Assembly: GCA_015978205.1 (NCBI GenBank)
Contig: JADWMM010000001.1
Location: 199,712-263,711, forward strand
Length of the DNA: 64,000 bases
Direction: 5' to 3'
Source of the DNA: Alkaliphilus sp. NP8
GTDB lineage: Bacteria; Bacillota; Clostridia; Peptostreptococcales; Natronincolaceae
Shown: piece by piece, positions 25,990 through 34,816 of the stretch
Numbering within the stretch: position 1 is the stretch's first letter
Layout of the letters: each line of letters opens with the position of its first letter
Notes under the pieces: model-generated
Databases searched by the model: none
Seen by the model: only the letters and a program-made list of their open reading frames with translations
Told to the model about the DNA's origin: nothing
Program-made: the position numbers and the translations under genes

Positions 25990-27444
25990 TTAATTTAACG
26001 TAAAACTGTTTATTATATCTCCGCTCCGACTATTGAAATAATAAACATCTTGGCCGATTTTTATTTTCCAACTAGGGTTTAAAATTTGATTTTTATCTTC
26101 TTCTATATTATCAAAATAAACCATTCTTACTTCTTCTATATTTTTTAATATCTCTAAGGTCTTTTCTTCCTCATTCAGTGAAGCTTCTAATTCTTGTTTG
26201 TTACTAAAATATCCAGATTTTAAATATTCAATATTATTGTCAATTATAATTGGAAAATACATAATTGACTGTTCTGGTATTACATTTTTAGTTTTCGATA
26301 CTTCACGAATTAAATAACTGTATGACCTTACCTTATCACCAAAAACCTCTATTTCAATAGGGTTGTTAATTTTATTATTATTAAACTCTGCTGGTACTCC
26401 ATCTATTCTATACCCAAATGAAAATTTATATCCTTTACTTTCATCATTAGATATACTTTCAATATCCTTTAAATAAGTATCCTCTGGAAATCCTCCATTT
26501 TGTATAATAAAGTTTATTGCTACATCTAATGAATCTATAACATTAGTACTTGATATTTTCCCTATGGATTCAGTATATCTTAATATTCCTTTATTATTAA
26601 TTCTTACACTTTTTTCTCCATATCCATAAATATAAACTACAGCACCACTTGTTTCTCTTATTGTTTTTACAAAATCAAAATTTTCATTAAAAAAGTTCTT
26701 TGACCTTTCTATTAGCATAGCTTCATTATTAGTATCGATTACACTTTGTACTAAAACCTCTTTAGTAGGCACAGTGTAATTAATAGGCATAGGTGTATAA
26801 TTTGAATCTAGTTCATCGAAAAGAGAAAAAATTGAATAGTATCTAGTATATTCATCTCGCTCTAGTTCATCTATACAGCTTGATAATGTATTGTTCTCTT
26901 TATAATTATTTAGCTTTACTTTATATATGCTTTCATCATTTTCTACTATAAATATTGTTCCTTTATTAAAAGCAGGAATTAGTACTTTTTTAATCTCATT
27001 TATATTCCTAACTATTTTATTTTCTAAAGTATCAAAGACTGATGATATTAATATAGCAGGTACATTATTACCAAACTCGAGTTCAACAGATTTAGAAATA
27101 TTACTTTGTATATATTCGTCATAGGTAATTTGTTTTATTTCTGGATCTCCTGAAAAGTAATCATAAAGTATACTTTTGCTCTCATTCCATACATAATCTA
27201 ACTTAGAAGTTAAAACTGTGTATTGATTTCTACTCCTATCTCCTGAACCAAAGCTTACTATTATCGAATTTGGTGAAATTACATTTTTACGTTGTTCTGC
27301 TATAGTTAGACTCTGTGTGCTTTTATAATCGTCTATATAAGTTAATGTTTCAAATGGAGAAGGAAACCATAACTGCTGCGTAAGTAAAATACTTATAGCT
27401 ACTAAAATTGATAGAATTAGGGTTTTTAATTTTTCCCTATTCAT
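25990..27444 (-). CDS. walH: YycH/WalH regulatory protein
   Basis: Second WalK accessory protein (484 aa), with an N-terminal signal-anchor (LKTLILSILVAISILLTQQLWF) and an extracytoplasmic region of three domains typical of YycH. The family motif SQQLW/QLWFPSPFETL after the helix is present. Expected to act at the membrane with WalI on WalK. Ribosome binding site ggagtg. It lies between the secreted 168-aa protein and walI. Confidence 0.9.
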   Translation of the reverse strand: MNREKLKTLILSILVAISILLTQQLWFPSPFETLTYIDDYKSTQSLTIAEQRKNVISPNSIIVSFGSGDRSRNQYTVLTSKLDYVWNESKSILYDYFSGDPEIKQITYDEYIQSNISKSVELEFGNNVPAILISSVFDTLENKIVRNINEIKKVLIPAFNKGTIFIVENDESIYKVKLNNYKENNTLSSCIDELERDEYTRYYSIFSLFDELDSNYTPMPINYTVPTKEVLVQSVIDTNNEAMLIERSKNFFNENFDFVKTIRETSGAVVYIYGYGEKSVRINNKGILRYTESIGKISSTNVIDSLDVAINFIIQNGGFPEDTYLKDIESISNDESKGYKFSFGYRIDGVPAEFNNNKINNPIEIEVFGDKVRSYSYLIREVSKTKNVIPEQSIMYFPIIIDNNIEYLKSGYFSNKQELEASLNEEEKTLEILKNIEEVRMVYFDNIEEDKNQILNPSWKIKIGQDVYYFNSRSGDIINSFTLN

Positions 27445-27462
27445 ATTTTATCACTCCAAGCT

Positions 27463-27969
27463 TTAAGGTTGCTTCTCTCTATTTAAAGTAGATTTACCAA
27501 CTATCTCTTCTAACAGCTCTTTTACTTCCTCTACTTCCATTACTTTTATTATTCTATCAATACTGTCTTCTGATCCATCTTTATAGTTTGCTGTAAATTG
27601 AATCTTATTTAATCCAGACTTTAATTTTACTTCTGCCCATCCCATTTTAAGAGAACCTATTTCCACTTCAATAGGATCGTAGGATAACACATAATTTACC
27701 TCTTCATCTTTTTCACTATCGTTATGATAAACTTCTATGCATACCTTAGTATCTTTTGGTGCTTTAAAGGATAGAGCCATGTTTTTATCGCTTGTCGTAA
27801 TATTTTTTTCTGGGTCTACAATTTCAAGTGATTCTTTAACTTCTTCTTCTATTTTTTGGTCTGTATCTTCAGGGGCAGCTGTTGCATTAACTGGATTAGC
27901 ATAGGAGTTTATATTAGATGTTCCTAATGCAGCAAATACAATTGCGCCTATAACTATTTTTTTAATCAT
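27463..27969 (-). CDS. secreted protein of unknown function within the wal operon
   Basis: Protein of 168 aa with a signal peptide (MIKKIVIGAIVFAALGTSNINSYA, likely cleaved near residue 24), then an acidic linker and a beta-rich domain (MALSFKAPKDTKVCIEVYH...KLKSGLNKIQFTANYKDGSEDSIDRII) that looks like an Ig- or big-type fold. The start is the Met preceded by AGGAGG at 7 nt, not the longer ORF. It has no counterpart in the Bacillus or Staphylococcus walRK operons. A link to WalK signalling is inferred from position only. Confidence 0.75.
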   Translation of the reverse strand: MIKKIVIGAIVFAALGTSNINSYANPVNATAAPEDTDQKIEEEVKESLEIVDPEKNITTSDKNMALSFKAPKDTKVCIEVYHNDSEKDEEVNYVLSYDPIEVEIGSLKMGWAEVKLKSGLNKIQFTANYKDGSEDSIDRIIKVMEVEEVKELLEEIVGKSTLNREKQP

Positions 27970-28059
27970 ATTAATTCCTCCTGTTAAATGGATAAATGAT
28001 TTCATTTTCATTATATATAATTTATATTACAATCATATTACAAGTGAATTAAAATTAAA

Positions 28060-29886
28060 TTACACATTATACACAATATCCACATTATCCACAGCCACTC
28101 TAGGTATTTTAATAACAGTCTCAGTTCCCTTTCCTTCTTCACTGAATATTTCAATAGTGCCTTCATGAGATTCGATAATTTCTTTTACAATAGATAATCC
28201 AAGACCTGTTCCACCAAGTTCTCTAGATCTTGCCTTATCCACCCTATAAAATCTTTCAAATATTCGTGGCAAATCTTCTTCTGGTATTCCAATACCATTA
28301 TCTTTAATTCTAATTGTTGCTATATTATTTTCTGATTCAAGAACTATATTTATTTTACCTCCATCGGAAGTATACTTAATAGAATTGCTTAAAATATTTA
28401 TCATTACTTGTTGAATACGATCTTCATCTGCAAAGATATTAACATCTTCTTCTAGAAATTCAGCTTTTATGTCTTGATTTTTATTTTTTGCAGAAACATC
28501 ACATTTTAATATTATTTTTTCAATTATTTCTTTTAAATCAATTACCTTCTTATTCCATTTAGATTGGTTAGAGTCAATATTAGAAAGCTGAAGCAAATCT
28601 CTCACTAATCTAGTCATTCTTTCAGATTCGCTGTCTATTACCTCTAAAAAATTGGCTGCAAGCTGTTTTTCTTCCATTGCTCCATCTAAAAGAGTTTCTG
28701 TATAACTTTTTATAGTTGTTAAAGGAGTTTTTAGTTCATGTGAAACATTAGCTACAAACTCTTTTCTCATATTTTCTAATTTTTGATGTTTAGTAACATC
28801 TTGAAGAACTAAAATAATACCTTCAAGATCACCACTTTTATCCATAAAAGGAGCATAGCTAGCCTGTAAAACTTCTCCATTATCTCCTTTAATCATTTTT
28901 TGACCATTTAAAACATCTTTGCTGTCTAAAATTTGTTTTAATTTAAATTGTTTATTATAACAGTTAACAACTTGATCGAAACTTTTATTTTTAAATGCTT
29001 CTTCTTTAATTTTTAGCATTTCTTTAGCTTTAGGATTTATATGTATTATATTTCCTTCTTTGGTTACAGCTATTAATCCATCAGCCATATAATTAATTAT
29101 AGTATCCATTTTTTGTTTTTCTGTTGTCATTTCCTGCAAAACTGCTCTTAGCCTGGCAGTTAAATGATTAAACATACTGGCTAGTTGGCCTATTTCATCA
29201 TCGGACCTTACTTCTACAACCTGATCAAAATCACCTTGTGCCATTTGTTCAGCCTTTACAGTTACATCATTTATAGGTCCTGTAATGCTTTTTGCTATAA
29301 AATAACCTATTACAATAGTTATAACTAAAGCCAAAAATGTTGCTCTTAATATAATCCACCTAGACTCTTCTAAGGTTCTATAAATATCCTCTAAATTGCT
29401 TTTTAGGTAAACAGCACCTTCAATACGATTATCTTCATCATGAATTGGAAAAACCATATGTTTAGAGCTGTTGGTGTTATTTTGATTATCTATAAAGTCT
29501 TTTTCTTCTGGGTTTCCATTAAATGTAGATAAAATTAAATCTGTATCTAAAAAGCGTGTAGCATTAGCATAACCATCTTCTGCGGTATATGAAGCATTGG
29601 TACTAAATAAAATTGAAAAGTTTTCATCTCTATTAATTACTGTTATTCCCATTCCCATCTGTTCATAGCTTCTGATATTATTTTCGATCTCTTCAGGGTT
29701 ATCTCTCCAGTCAATAGTTTTTAAGGAGGTAACTATTGTATTCCCTAAACTTGACATGTTGTCACTAACAACTCCTAAATGATACTCCTCAAACCTTTGC
29801 ATTAAAAATACTCCTATAATAACCATAGCCATAAACACTAGAAGAAAATAAATAGTAATAAACTTCCACCTAATGTTTTTAAACAT
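28060..29886 (-). CDS. walK: sensor histidine kinase WalK
   Basis: Essential-type kinase of the WalKR cell-wall homeostasis system (608 aa). Two membrane helices (about 8-28 and 185-205) flank an extracellular Cache-like sensor; HAMP, a PAS domain (~260-370), HisKA (FVANVSHELKTPLTTIKSYTE, phospho-His in the H box) and HATPase (NNLSNSIKYTSDGG-type N box, IKDNGIGIPEEDLPRIFERFYRVD, GGTGLGLSI) follow. It starts 2 bp after walR, so the two are coupled. The C-terminal coding region happens to contain one exact DnaA box (28085-28093). Confidence 0.96.
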   Translation of the reverse strand: MFKNIRWKFITIYFLLVFMAMVIIGVFLMQRFEEYHLGVVSDNMSSLGNTIVTSLKTIDWRDNPEEIENNIRSYEQMGMGITVINRDENFSILFSTNASYTAEDGYANATRFLDTDLILSTFNGNPEEKDFIDNQNNTNSSKHMVFPIHDEDNRIEGAVYLKSNLEDIYRTLEESRWIILRATFLALVITIVIGYFIAKSITGPINDVTVKAEQMAQGDFDQVVEVRSDDEIGQLASMFNHLTARLRAVLQEMTTEKQKMDTIINYMADGLIAVTKEGNIIHINPKAKEMLKIKEEAFKNKSFDQVVNCYNKQFKLKQILDSKDVLNGQKMIKGDNGEVLQASYAPFMDKSGDLEGIILVLQDVTKHQKLENMRKEFVANVSHELKTPLTTIKSYTETLLDGAMEEKQLAANFLEVIDSESERMTRLVRDLLQLSNIDSNQSKWNKKVIDLKEIIEKIILKCDVSAKNKNQDIKAEFLEEDVNIFADEDRIQQVMINILSNSIKYTSDGGKINIVLESENNIATIRIKDNGIGIPEEDLPRIFERFYRVDKARSRELGGTGLGLSIVKEIIESHEGTIEIFSEEGKGTETVIKIPRVAVDNVDIVYNV

Positions 29887-29888
29887 AA

Positions 29889-30578
29889 CTATGCCCTCCT
29901 GAAGTAGTACCCTACTCCTCGTTTTGTTTTAATATACTGAGGACTTGCAGAGTTATCTTCTACCTTTTCTCTTAATCTTCGTACAGTTACATCTACAGTA
30001 CGTATATCTCCATAGTATTCATATCCCCATACTTGTTCTAAAAGTTGTTCTCTAGTAAATACTTGCTCAGCTTGAACTGCTAAAAATTTTAATAACTCAA
30101 ACTCTCTTGAAGTAAGCTCTACAATTTTATCGTTCTTTTTTACTTCATATTTTGAAAAATCTATAGTTATAGATCCTGCTGATAAAAGACCCTCTTTATT
30201 TTTACTTCCATTATTTTCATTTCTTCTAAGATTCGCTTTAACTCTTGCCATTAGCTCTCTCATACCAAATGGCTTTGTTATATAATCATCGGCTCCCATT
30301 TCTAATCCAAGTACTTTATCTACCTCTTCTTCTTTAGCTGTTAACATTAGAATAGGTACCATTGAAGTTTCTCTAATTTTTCTACATACTTGAAAACCAT
30401 CTAATTTAGGTAGCATTACGTCTAACAAAATTAAATCAGGATTAAAAGTTAAAGCCTTATGTAATCCATCTTCACCGTCATATGCAATTGAAACTTTATA
30501 ATCTTCTTTTTCTAAATTAAACTTTACTATTTCAGCAATAGGCTTTTCGTCTTCAATTATTAAAATATTTTTTGCCAT
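29889..30578 (-). CDS. walR: response regulator WalR
   Basis: OmpR-family response regulator of 229 aa. The receiver domain has the phospho-Asp in PDLILLDVMLPKLDGFQVC (about residue 53) and Lys in DDYITKPFGMRELMARV. The winged-helix C-terminus contains LTSREFELLKFLAVQAEQVFTREQLLEQVWGYEYYGDIRTVDVTVRRLREKVE. Directs autolysin and wall-metabolism genes in Firmicutes. First gene of the walR-walK-secreted protein-walH-walI cluster, with ribosome binding site gaggtg. Confidence 0.97.
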   Translation of the reverse strand: MAKNILIIEDEKPIAEIVKFNLEKEDYKVSIAYDGEDGLHKALTFNPDLILLDVMLPKLDGFQVCRKIRETSMVPILMLTAKEEEVDKVLGLEMGADDYITKPFGMRELMARVKANLRRNENNGSKNKEGLLSAGSITIDFSKYEVKKNDKIVELTSREFELLKFLAVQAEQVFTREQLLEQVWGYEYYGDIRTVDVTVRRLREKVEDNSASPQYIKTKRGVGYYFRRA

Positions 30579-30667
30579 AATGCAATCACCTCATTAAATT
30601 AATTACTTGACTTAACATTCTATTTTATTTTTATTTATCCTTTTATTTTATAAAAATATTAAATAAA

Positions 30668-30702
30668 ATTTGAGGAAATTTAAATATTTAAATTTCCTCA
30701 AA
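30668..30702 (-). terminator. intrinsic terminator
   Basis: Near-perfect 13-15 bp stem tttgaggaaattt / aaatttcctcaaa overlapping the end of the MA-like peptidase gene and followed by T-rich sequence on the minus strand. Confidence 0.8.
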
Positions 30703-31503
30703 TAAGTATATATATTGATTAAAACTATGTCCATTACCTAAGTCAACAATAATATCTAATAAGCTATCTAGATCATTTTCTTCTACAAAAGCTTTCACTA
30801 TTCTAAAAGCTTTTGTATAAGCTTTGTACTGATCTAAATTTTTAAAGTTATTATTTAAATCCTCTATTTTATATTCTTCCTCTTTAAAATCTACTTCTTC
30901 TCCCCATTCATAGCCATCAATCATATACTCAAAATATAAGCTAACTCCTTCTGTAAACCACATAGGAAAATTTCCATTTCCACTATGATCTGTAAAAAGA
31001 TGTGTAAGCTCGTGTAATACTGGTCCTTCATTATAAAATTCATCATATACATTGTCTGAGTCTTCCACCCATAAATTAGGATTTAAAATATGAATACTAT
31101 TTCCATAATAAACGCCCATAGGAGGGTACCCTTTTTTTAACATTGTAGTGTTCATCATTAAATCTGAGTCTTCATATATTACTACTAGTATTTTATCTTT
31201 AAATCTATATCCAAAAATATTTATTAATTCTTCATATTTTTCTTCTGTTATATCCATTACTAAATTCAATATTTCTTTATCTGTATCTTCATATCTAAAA
31301 ATAAAGTTTTTAGTTTCTATTTCATTAAAGCTATCTGTTTTATATAGTACTACTCTTTCTTCTATATTTCTAACTAAAGGTCTTATACCTTTTATAACTT
31401 TAAAATTAATCATAGAATATGATGATATTAGAAATATAAGCAATAATAAAAAAATGTGATTTTTCCCAAATTTATATGTTTTTTTTCCTTTTTCCAATAT
31501 CAT
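30688..31503 (-). CDS. gluzincin-type (peptidase MA-like) membrane protein
   Basis: Protein of 271 aa with an N-terminal signal-anchor (HIFLLLLIFLISSYSMINF) and an extracytoplasmic zinc peptidase-like domain. The HExxH motif is VLHELTHLFTDHSG (about residue 165) and the third ligand region is MWFTEGVSLYFEY, typical of peptidase MA/gluzincins. The start is the second Met, placed 8 nt after AAAGGGG. It follows 109 bp upstream of walR on the same strand. Substrate unknown; a role at the envelope is likely. Confidence 0.85.
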   Translation of the reverse strand: MILEKGKKTYKFGKNHIFLLLLIFLISSYSMINFKVIKGIRPLVRNIEERVVLYKTDSFNEIETKNFIFRYEDTDKEILNLVMDITEEKYEELINIFGYRFKDKILVVIYEDSDLMMNTTMLKKGYPPMGVYYGNSIHILNPNLWVEDSDNVYDEFYNEGPVLHELTHLFTDHSGNGNFPMWFTEGVSLYFEYMIDGYEWGEEVDFKEEEYKIEDLNNNFKNLDQYKAYTKAFRIVKAFVEENDLDSLLDIIVDLGNGHSFNQYIYLFEEI

Positions 31504-31762
31504 AATTATCACCCCTTTTACTTCATATGTTTAATTTAACTAAGACCCTATATAATCTAAGTCTTAATTATGTACTAAGGGGTTTCCTCTATATTATAAC
31601 ATATAGCCTTCCAAATCTCTATTCGTAGGCTATTAGGAATATATGTCATTACTTCTATGTACTGCTAACTTTTATCTCACTTTTTTTTAGCTACTGCATA
31701 ATTTATATATATAAGAGATTATTAGAATAGTTTAATGTTACAAATATAAAGGAGGAACTAAA

Positions 31763-33061
31763 TTGTTTGGATATAGAGGTATTGTAGAAGATCTAGTAGT
31801 TGAAAGATTATTAAGTGACAAAGAAGAAAATATTCCTATTATTATATCTGCTAGGAATTGTAAATGTGATGACTTAGAAGCGTATGTAGCTAAAATGGGT
31901 GGGAAAATAAAGTATAAACTACCTATCATTAATGCAGTAGCAGCTTACATGCCTTCTTTAGGCGTTAGAAATATGGCTATGGAAAATGTAACAGAAAAAA
32001 TATATTTAGATGATAATATATATAAATTAATGGATATTGCCTCTGTTACAGTAGGCTCTGACTTTGCTAACGAATATGGATTAACAGGTAAAAATATTTC
32101 TGTTGCTGTATTAGACACTGGTGTGTTTCCACATAAAGATTTAACAACACCTTCTAACAGAATCATACAGTTTAAAGATTTCGTAAATAATAAAAGTGAG
32201 CCTTATGATGATGATGGGCATGGTACTCATGTTGCAGGAATTATTGCAGGTAACGGATTCTCATCTAGAGGAAGATACATGGGAGTTGCTCCTGATGCTA
32301 ATATAGTAGGTGTCAAGGTTTTAGGTGGAGACGGTAGTGGCAGTATTTCAGATGTTATTGCAGGTATTCAGTGGATTGTTGATAACAAAAATAAATATAA
32401 TATTAAAGTTATCACTTTATCTCTTGGAACAAAGCCAAAAGATAGTTATAATGATGATCCTCTCTGCAGAGCAGTAGATGCTGCAGTAAATTCTGGTATA
32501 ACAGTTGTAACTGCTGCTGGAAATAGTGGACCAGAGTCTTCCACTATTACATCTCCTGGTATAAGTCCTAACGTGATTACTGTTGGTGCTTGTGATGACA
32601 GAAAAGAGTCAATCTCTAAAAATGTTGATATTCCTGATTTCTCAAGTCGTGGACCTACTAATGAAGGTTTGAATAAACCTGATATTTTAGCTCCTGGAGT
32701 AGGCATTAAGTCTTTAGATAATAAGCAGAATGAATATATTAAATTGTCTGGTACATCTATGGCGAACCCTATTGTAGCAGGTTGTGCAGCATTACTATAT
32801 GAAAGCAATCCTAGGTTTACACCTTCTCAAATAAAAAATATTATTACATCTAATGCTTATAGTTTAGATCTAGATGTTAACGAGCAGGGATCAGGCCTTT
32901 TAGATATTAAAAATATAATAAAAAAAATAAACCCTAATATTAAACATAACCCACCTATAAATAAGCCTAAAGCTAATAATGGATATAGTAAAAATAATGG
33001 ATTTTTATCAAATGAATTCTTTTTAATAATTTTGATAGTTATAATATTCTTAGTGCTATAA
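31763..33061 (+). CDS. subtilisin-like (S8) serine protease with C-terminal membrane anchor
   Basis: Protease of 432 aa. An I9-like propeptide (residues ~20-80) precedes the catalytic domain with Asp in VAVLDTGVFPHKDL, His in GHGTHVAGIIAG and Ser in LSGTSMANPIVAG; the oxyanion Asn is in AAGNSGPESS. A C-terminal hydrophobic tail (FFLIILIVIIFLVL) should anchor it. There is no classical N-terminal signal peptide, as in AprX-type intracellular subtilisins, so topology is uncertain. It starts at TTG behind AAAGGAGG at 8 nt. The upstream 250 bp contain no other gene I can support. Confidence 0.9.
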   Translation: MFGYRGIVEDLVVERLLSDKEENIPIIISARNCKCDDLEAYVAKMGGKIKYKLPIINAVAAYMPSLGVRNMAMENVTEKIYLDDNIYKLMDIASVTVGSDFANEYGLTGKNISVAVLDTGVFPHKDLTTPSNRIIQFKDFVNNKSEPYDDDGHGTHVAGIIAGNGFSSRGRYMGVAPDANIVGVKVLGGDGSGSISDVIAGIQWIVDNKNKYNIKVITLSLGTKPKDSYNDDPLCRAVDAAVNSGITVVTAAGNSGPESSTITSPGISPNVITVGACDDRKESISKNVDIPDFSSRGPTNEGLNKPDILAPGVGIKSLDNKQNEYIKLSGTSMANPIVAGCAALLYESNPRFTPSQIKNIITSNAYSLDLDVNEQGSGLLDIKNIIKKINPNIKHNPPINKPKANNGYSKNNGFLSNEFFLIILIVIIFLVL

Positions 33062-33088
33062 ATTATATATAACCCAGATATTAAATAT

Positions 33089-33126
33089 TAAAGGTGCAGT
33101 CTTATTTTAAGGCTACACCTTTTTTC
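33089..33126. terminator. bidirectional terminator between convergent genes
   Basis: Hairpin aaaggtgcagtctta-ttt-taaggctacacctttttt between the S8 protease gene (plus) and the M23 peptidase gene (minus), with A and T tracts on both sides. Confidence 0.85.
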
Positions 33127-33130
33127 CTTT

Positions 33131-34627
33131 TTAATATCTAACAAAACTTTGTGGATTAACAGGTGTTCCATTCTTTCTTACTTCAAAGTGAACATGAACT
33201 CCTGTACTTCTTCCTGTACTACCCATTTCTGAAATCTTTTGACCTTTATATACACGGTCTCCTGCACTAACTAATAATTTATTATTATGTGCATAATATG
33301 TTTGATAACCATTTTCATGGTCTATAATTACTAATTTACCATAACTACCTTGATATCCCGCAAAAGATACTCTTCCTGCATCAGCTGCCTTAACTGTAGT
33401 TCCTAGTGAATTCGCTATATCAATTCCTGTATGTCTTCTTCCCCATCTAGCACCAAAAGGGGAAGTTAAACGCCCTCTAGTTGGATTAGAAAATACACCT
33501 GTAGCAACTGTAGCTGGTCTTTCTTTAGTACCTTGTGCAACAACTCTAGTTTTAGGTTCTGAAAGTACTTTTTCATATTCTATTTCCATATCTATTTCTT
33601 TACCATTCTCTTTAACAATATATCCTTTTATTTCACGTTCTCCTTCTTTACCTTGAACCGTGATTCTTTTGTCACCTTCATATAAAGAATCCGTTTCCTC
33701 ATATTCAGTTTCAAAAGGGATTTCTTCTACAAGCTCTATAAACTCTTTAGTTCTAACAGAAAGAATAGGCTTAGGAACTATTAAGCTCAGTTCATCTCCT
33801 ATTTGTACTCTACTAGAGTCCATTCCTGGATTAGCCTTTTCAATATCATCTGTGCTTAAATCATATTTTTGTGCAATAGTCCAAGGATTCTCTCCTTTTT
33901 CTACTATATGAATTTTCTCTTCATCAGTACCTATTGATATCTTCTTTACAGCTTCTTCTTCATCTACAATATCACTAAATTCTGCACCTATTTCTGCAAC
34001 TTCTACTTTTTCTTTAAAACCTATATAATCATATTCTTCCGTATCTTCTTCTATAAAAGATGCTTTAATATCTTCTAATACACTTTTTGCTGCTTCTGTG
34101 TCCTTAAGGACTACTATTTCTTCTCCATTAACCAGAATAGCCGCAGCTTTTAGTTTTATATCTATTTGAGATTTAATGTTTTTTTCTATATCTTCTGATT
34201 CTGTTATTTCAGATTTCTTTGCTTTAGTTTCAACAAAAATTGGTTCCTCGTTTAGCACTATTTCTTGATTATAGGTAGACATAGCCTCTTTTTTTACTTC
34301 TTCAAGAATTTCTATAAAATCTTCTTCTTCTCTAACTAATGCTACTATATTATTTTCTACCTCTACTTGATAAGCATCTAGTGAGTTATTATATACAACT
34401 GCTCCACCTGCTATTAAACTTATAGATAAAACTGCTGCACCAGCTGCTTTATATGTATTATTTTTATTGTTTTTTAATTTATTATAAAGTGACTTCACTT
34501 CTATATCTTTAATTTTATTAGAAAGTTGTTTGATTTCTACTTTTTTTATTTTATTGGAAAATGAATTAATTTGAGTTTTAATATTATCTGAAAGTTTCTC
34601 AATCTTTTCTCTTATCTTAATTTCCAT
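33131..34627 (-). CDS. M23 peptidoglycan endopeptidase with LysM and G5 domains
   Basis: Cell-wall hydrolase of 498 aa. A cytoplasmic N-terminus with three near-repeats of the type IKxLSNKIKxxE/V is followed by one membrane helix (AAGAAVLSISLIAGGAVVYN, ~60-80), a coiled linker, LysM (IHIVEKGENPWTIAQKYDLS...DELSLIVP), G5 (about 300-370) and C-terminal M23 (~385-498). Zinc ligands are HTGIDI and HVHFEV. Similar proteins act in vegetative wall remodelling or forespore engulfment. The N-terminal repeats are unusual. Ribosome binding site ggaggaga. Confidence 0.93.
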   Translation of the reverse strand: MEIKIREKIEKLSDNIKTQINSFSNKIKKVEIKQLSNKIKDIEVKSLYNKLKNNKNNTYKAAGAAVLSISLIAGGAVVYNNSLDAYQVEVENNIVALVREEEDFIEILEEVKKEAMSTYNQEIVLNEEPIFVETKAKKSEITESEDIEKNIKSQIDIKLKAAAILVNGEEIVVLKDTEAAKSVLEDIKASFIEEDTEEYDYIGFKEKVEVAEIGAEFSDIVDEEEAVKKISIGTDEEKIHIVEKGENPWTIAQKYDLSTDDIEKANPGMDSSRVQIGDELSLIVPKPILSVRTKEFIELVEEIPFETEYEETDSLYEGDKRITVQGKEGEREIKGYIVKENGKEIDMEIEYEKVLSEPKTRVVAQGTKERPATVATGVFSNPTRGRLTSPFGARWGRRHTGIDIANSLGTTVKAADAGRVSFAGYQGSYGKLVIIDHENGYQTYYAHNNKLLVSAGDRVYKGQKISEMGSTGRSTGVHVHFEVRKNGTPVNPQSFVRY

Positions 34628-34816
34628 TTCAAATCTCCTCCCAGGATATCTAAAATATATTAGAATCCTTGATTTAATTTCTTAGGATTTTCTTAAAAGT
34701 TTTGTAATACTTTTGTAACAATCACTTTTCCATTATACCATAAAATATATATTTTCAATAGGCAAACTGATATTTTTTTATAATATTTCGTTTTAGTTTT
34801 TCTCTTTTCTAGAATA

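Noticed and set aside
31738-32808. Minus-strand ORFs inside the S8 protease gene
   Set aside because: Shadows of a strongly supported plus-strand gene with intact catalytic residues.
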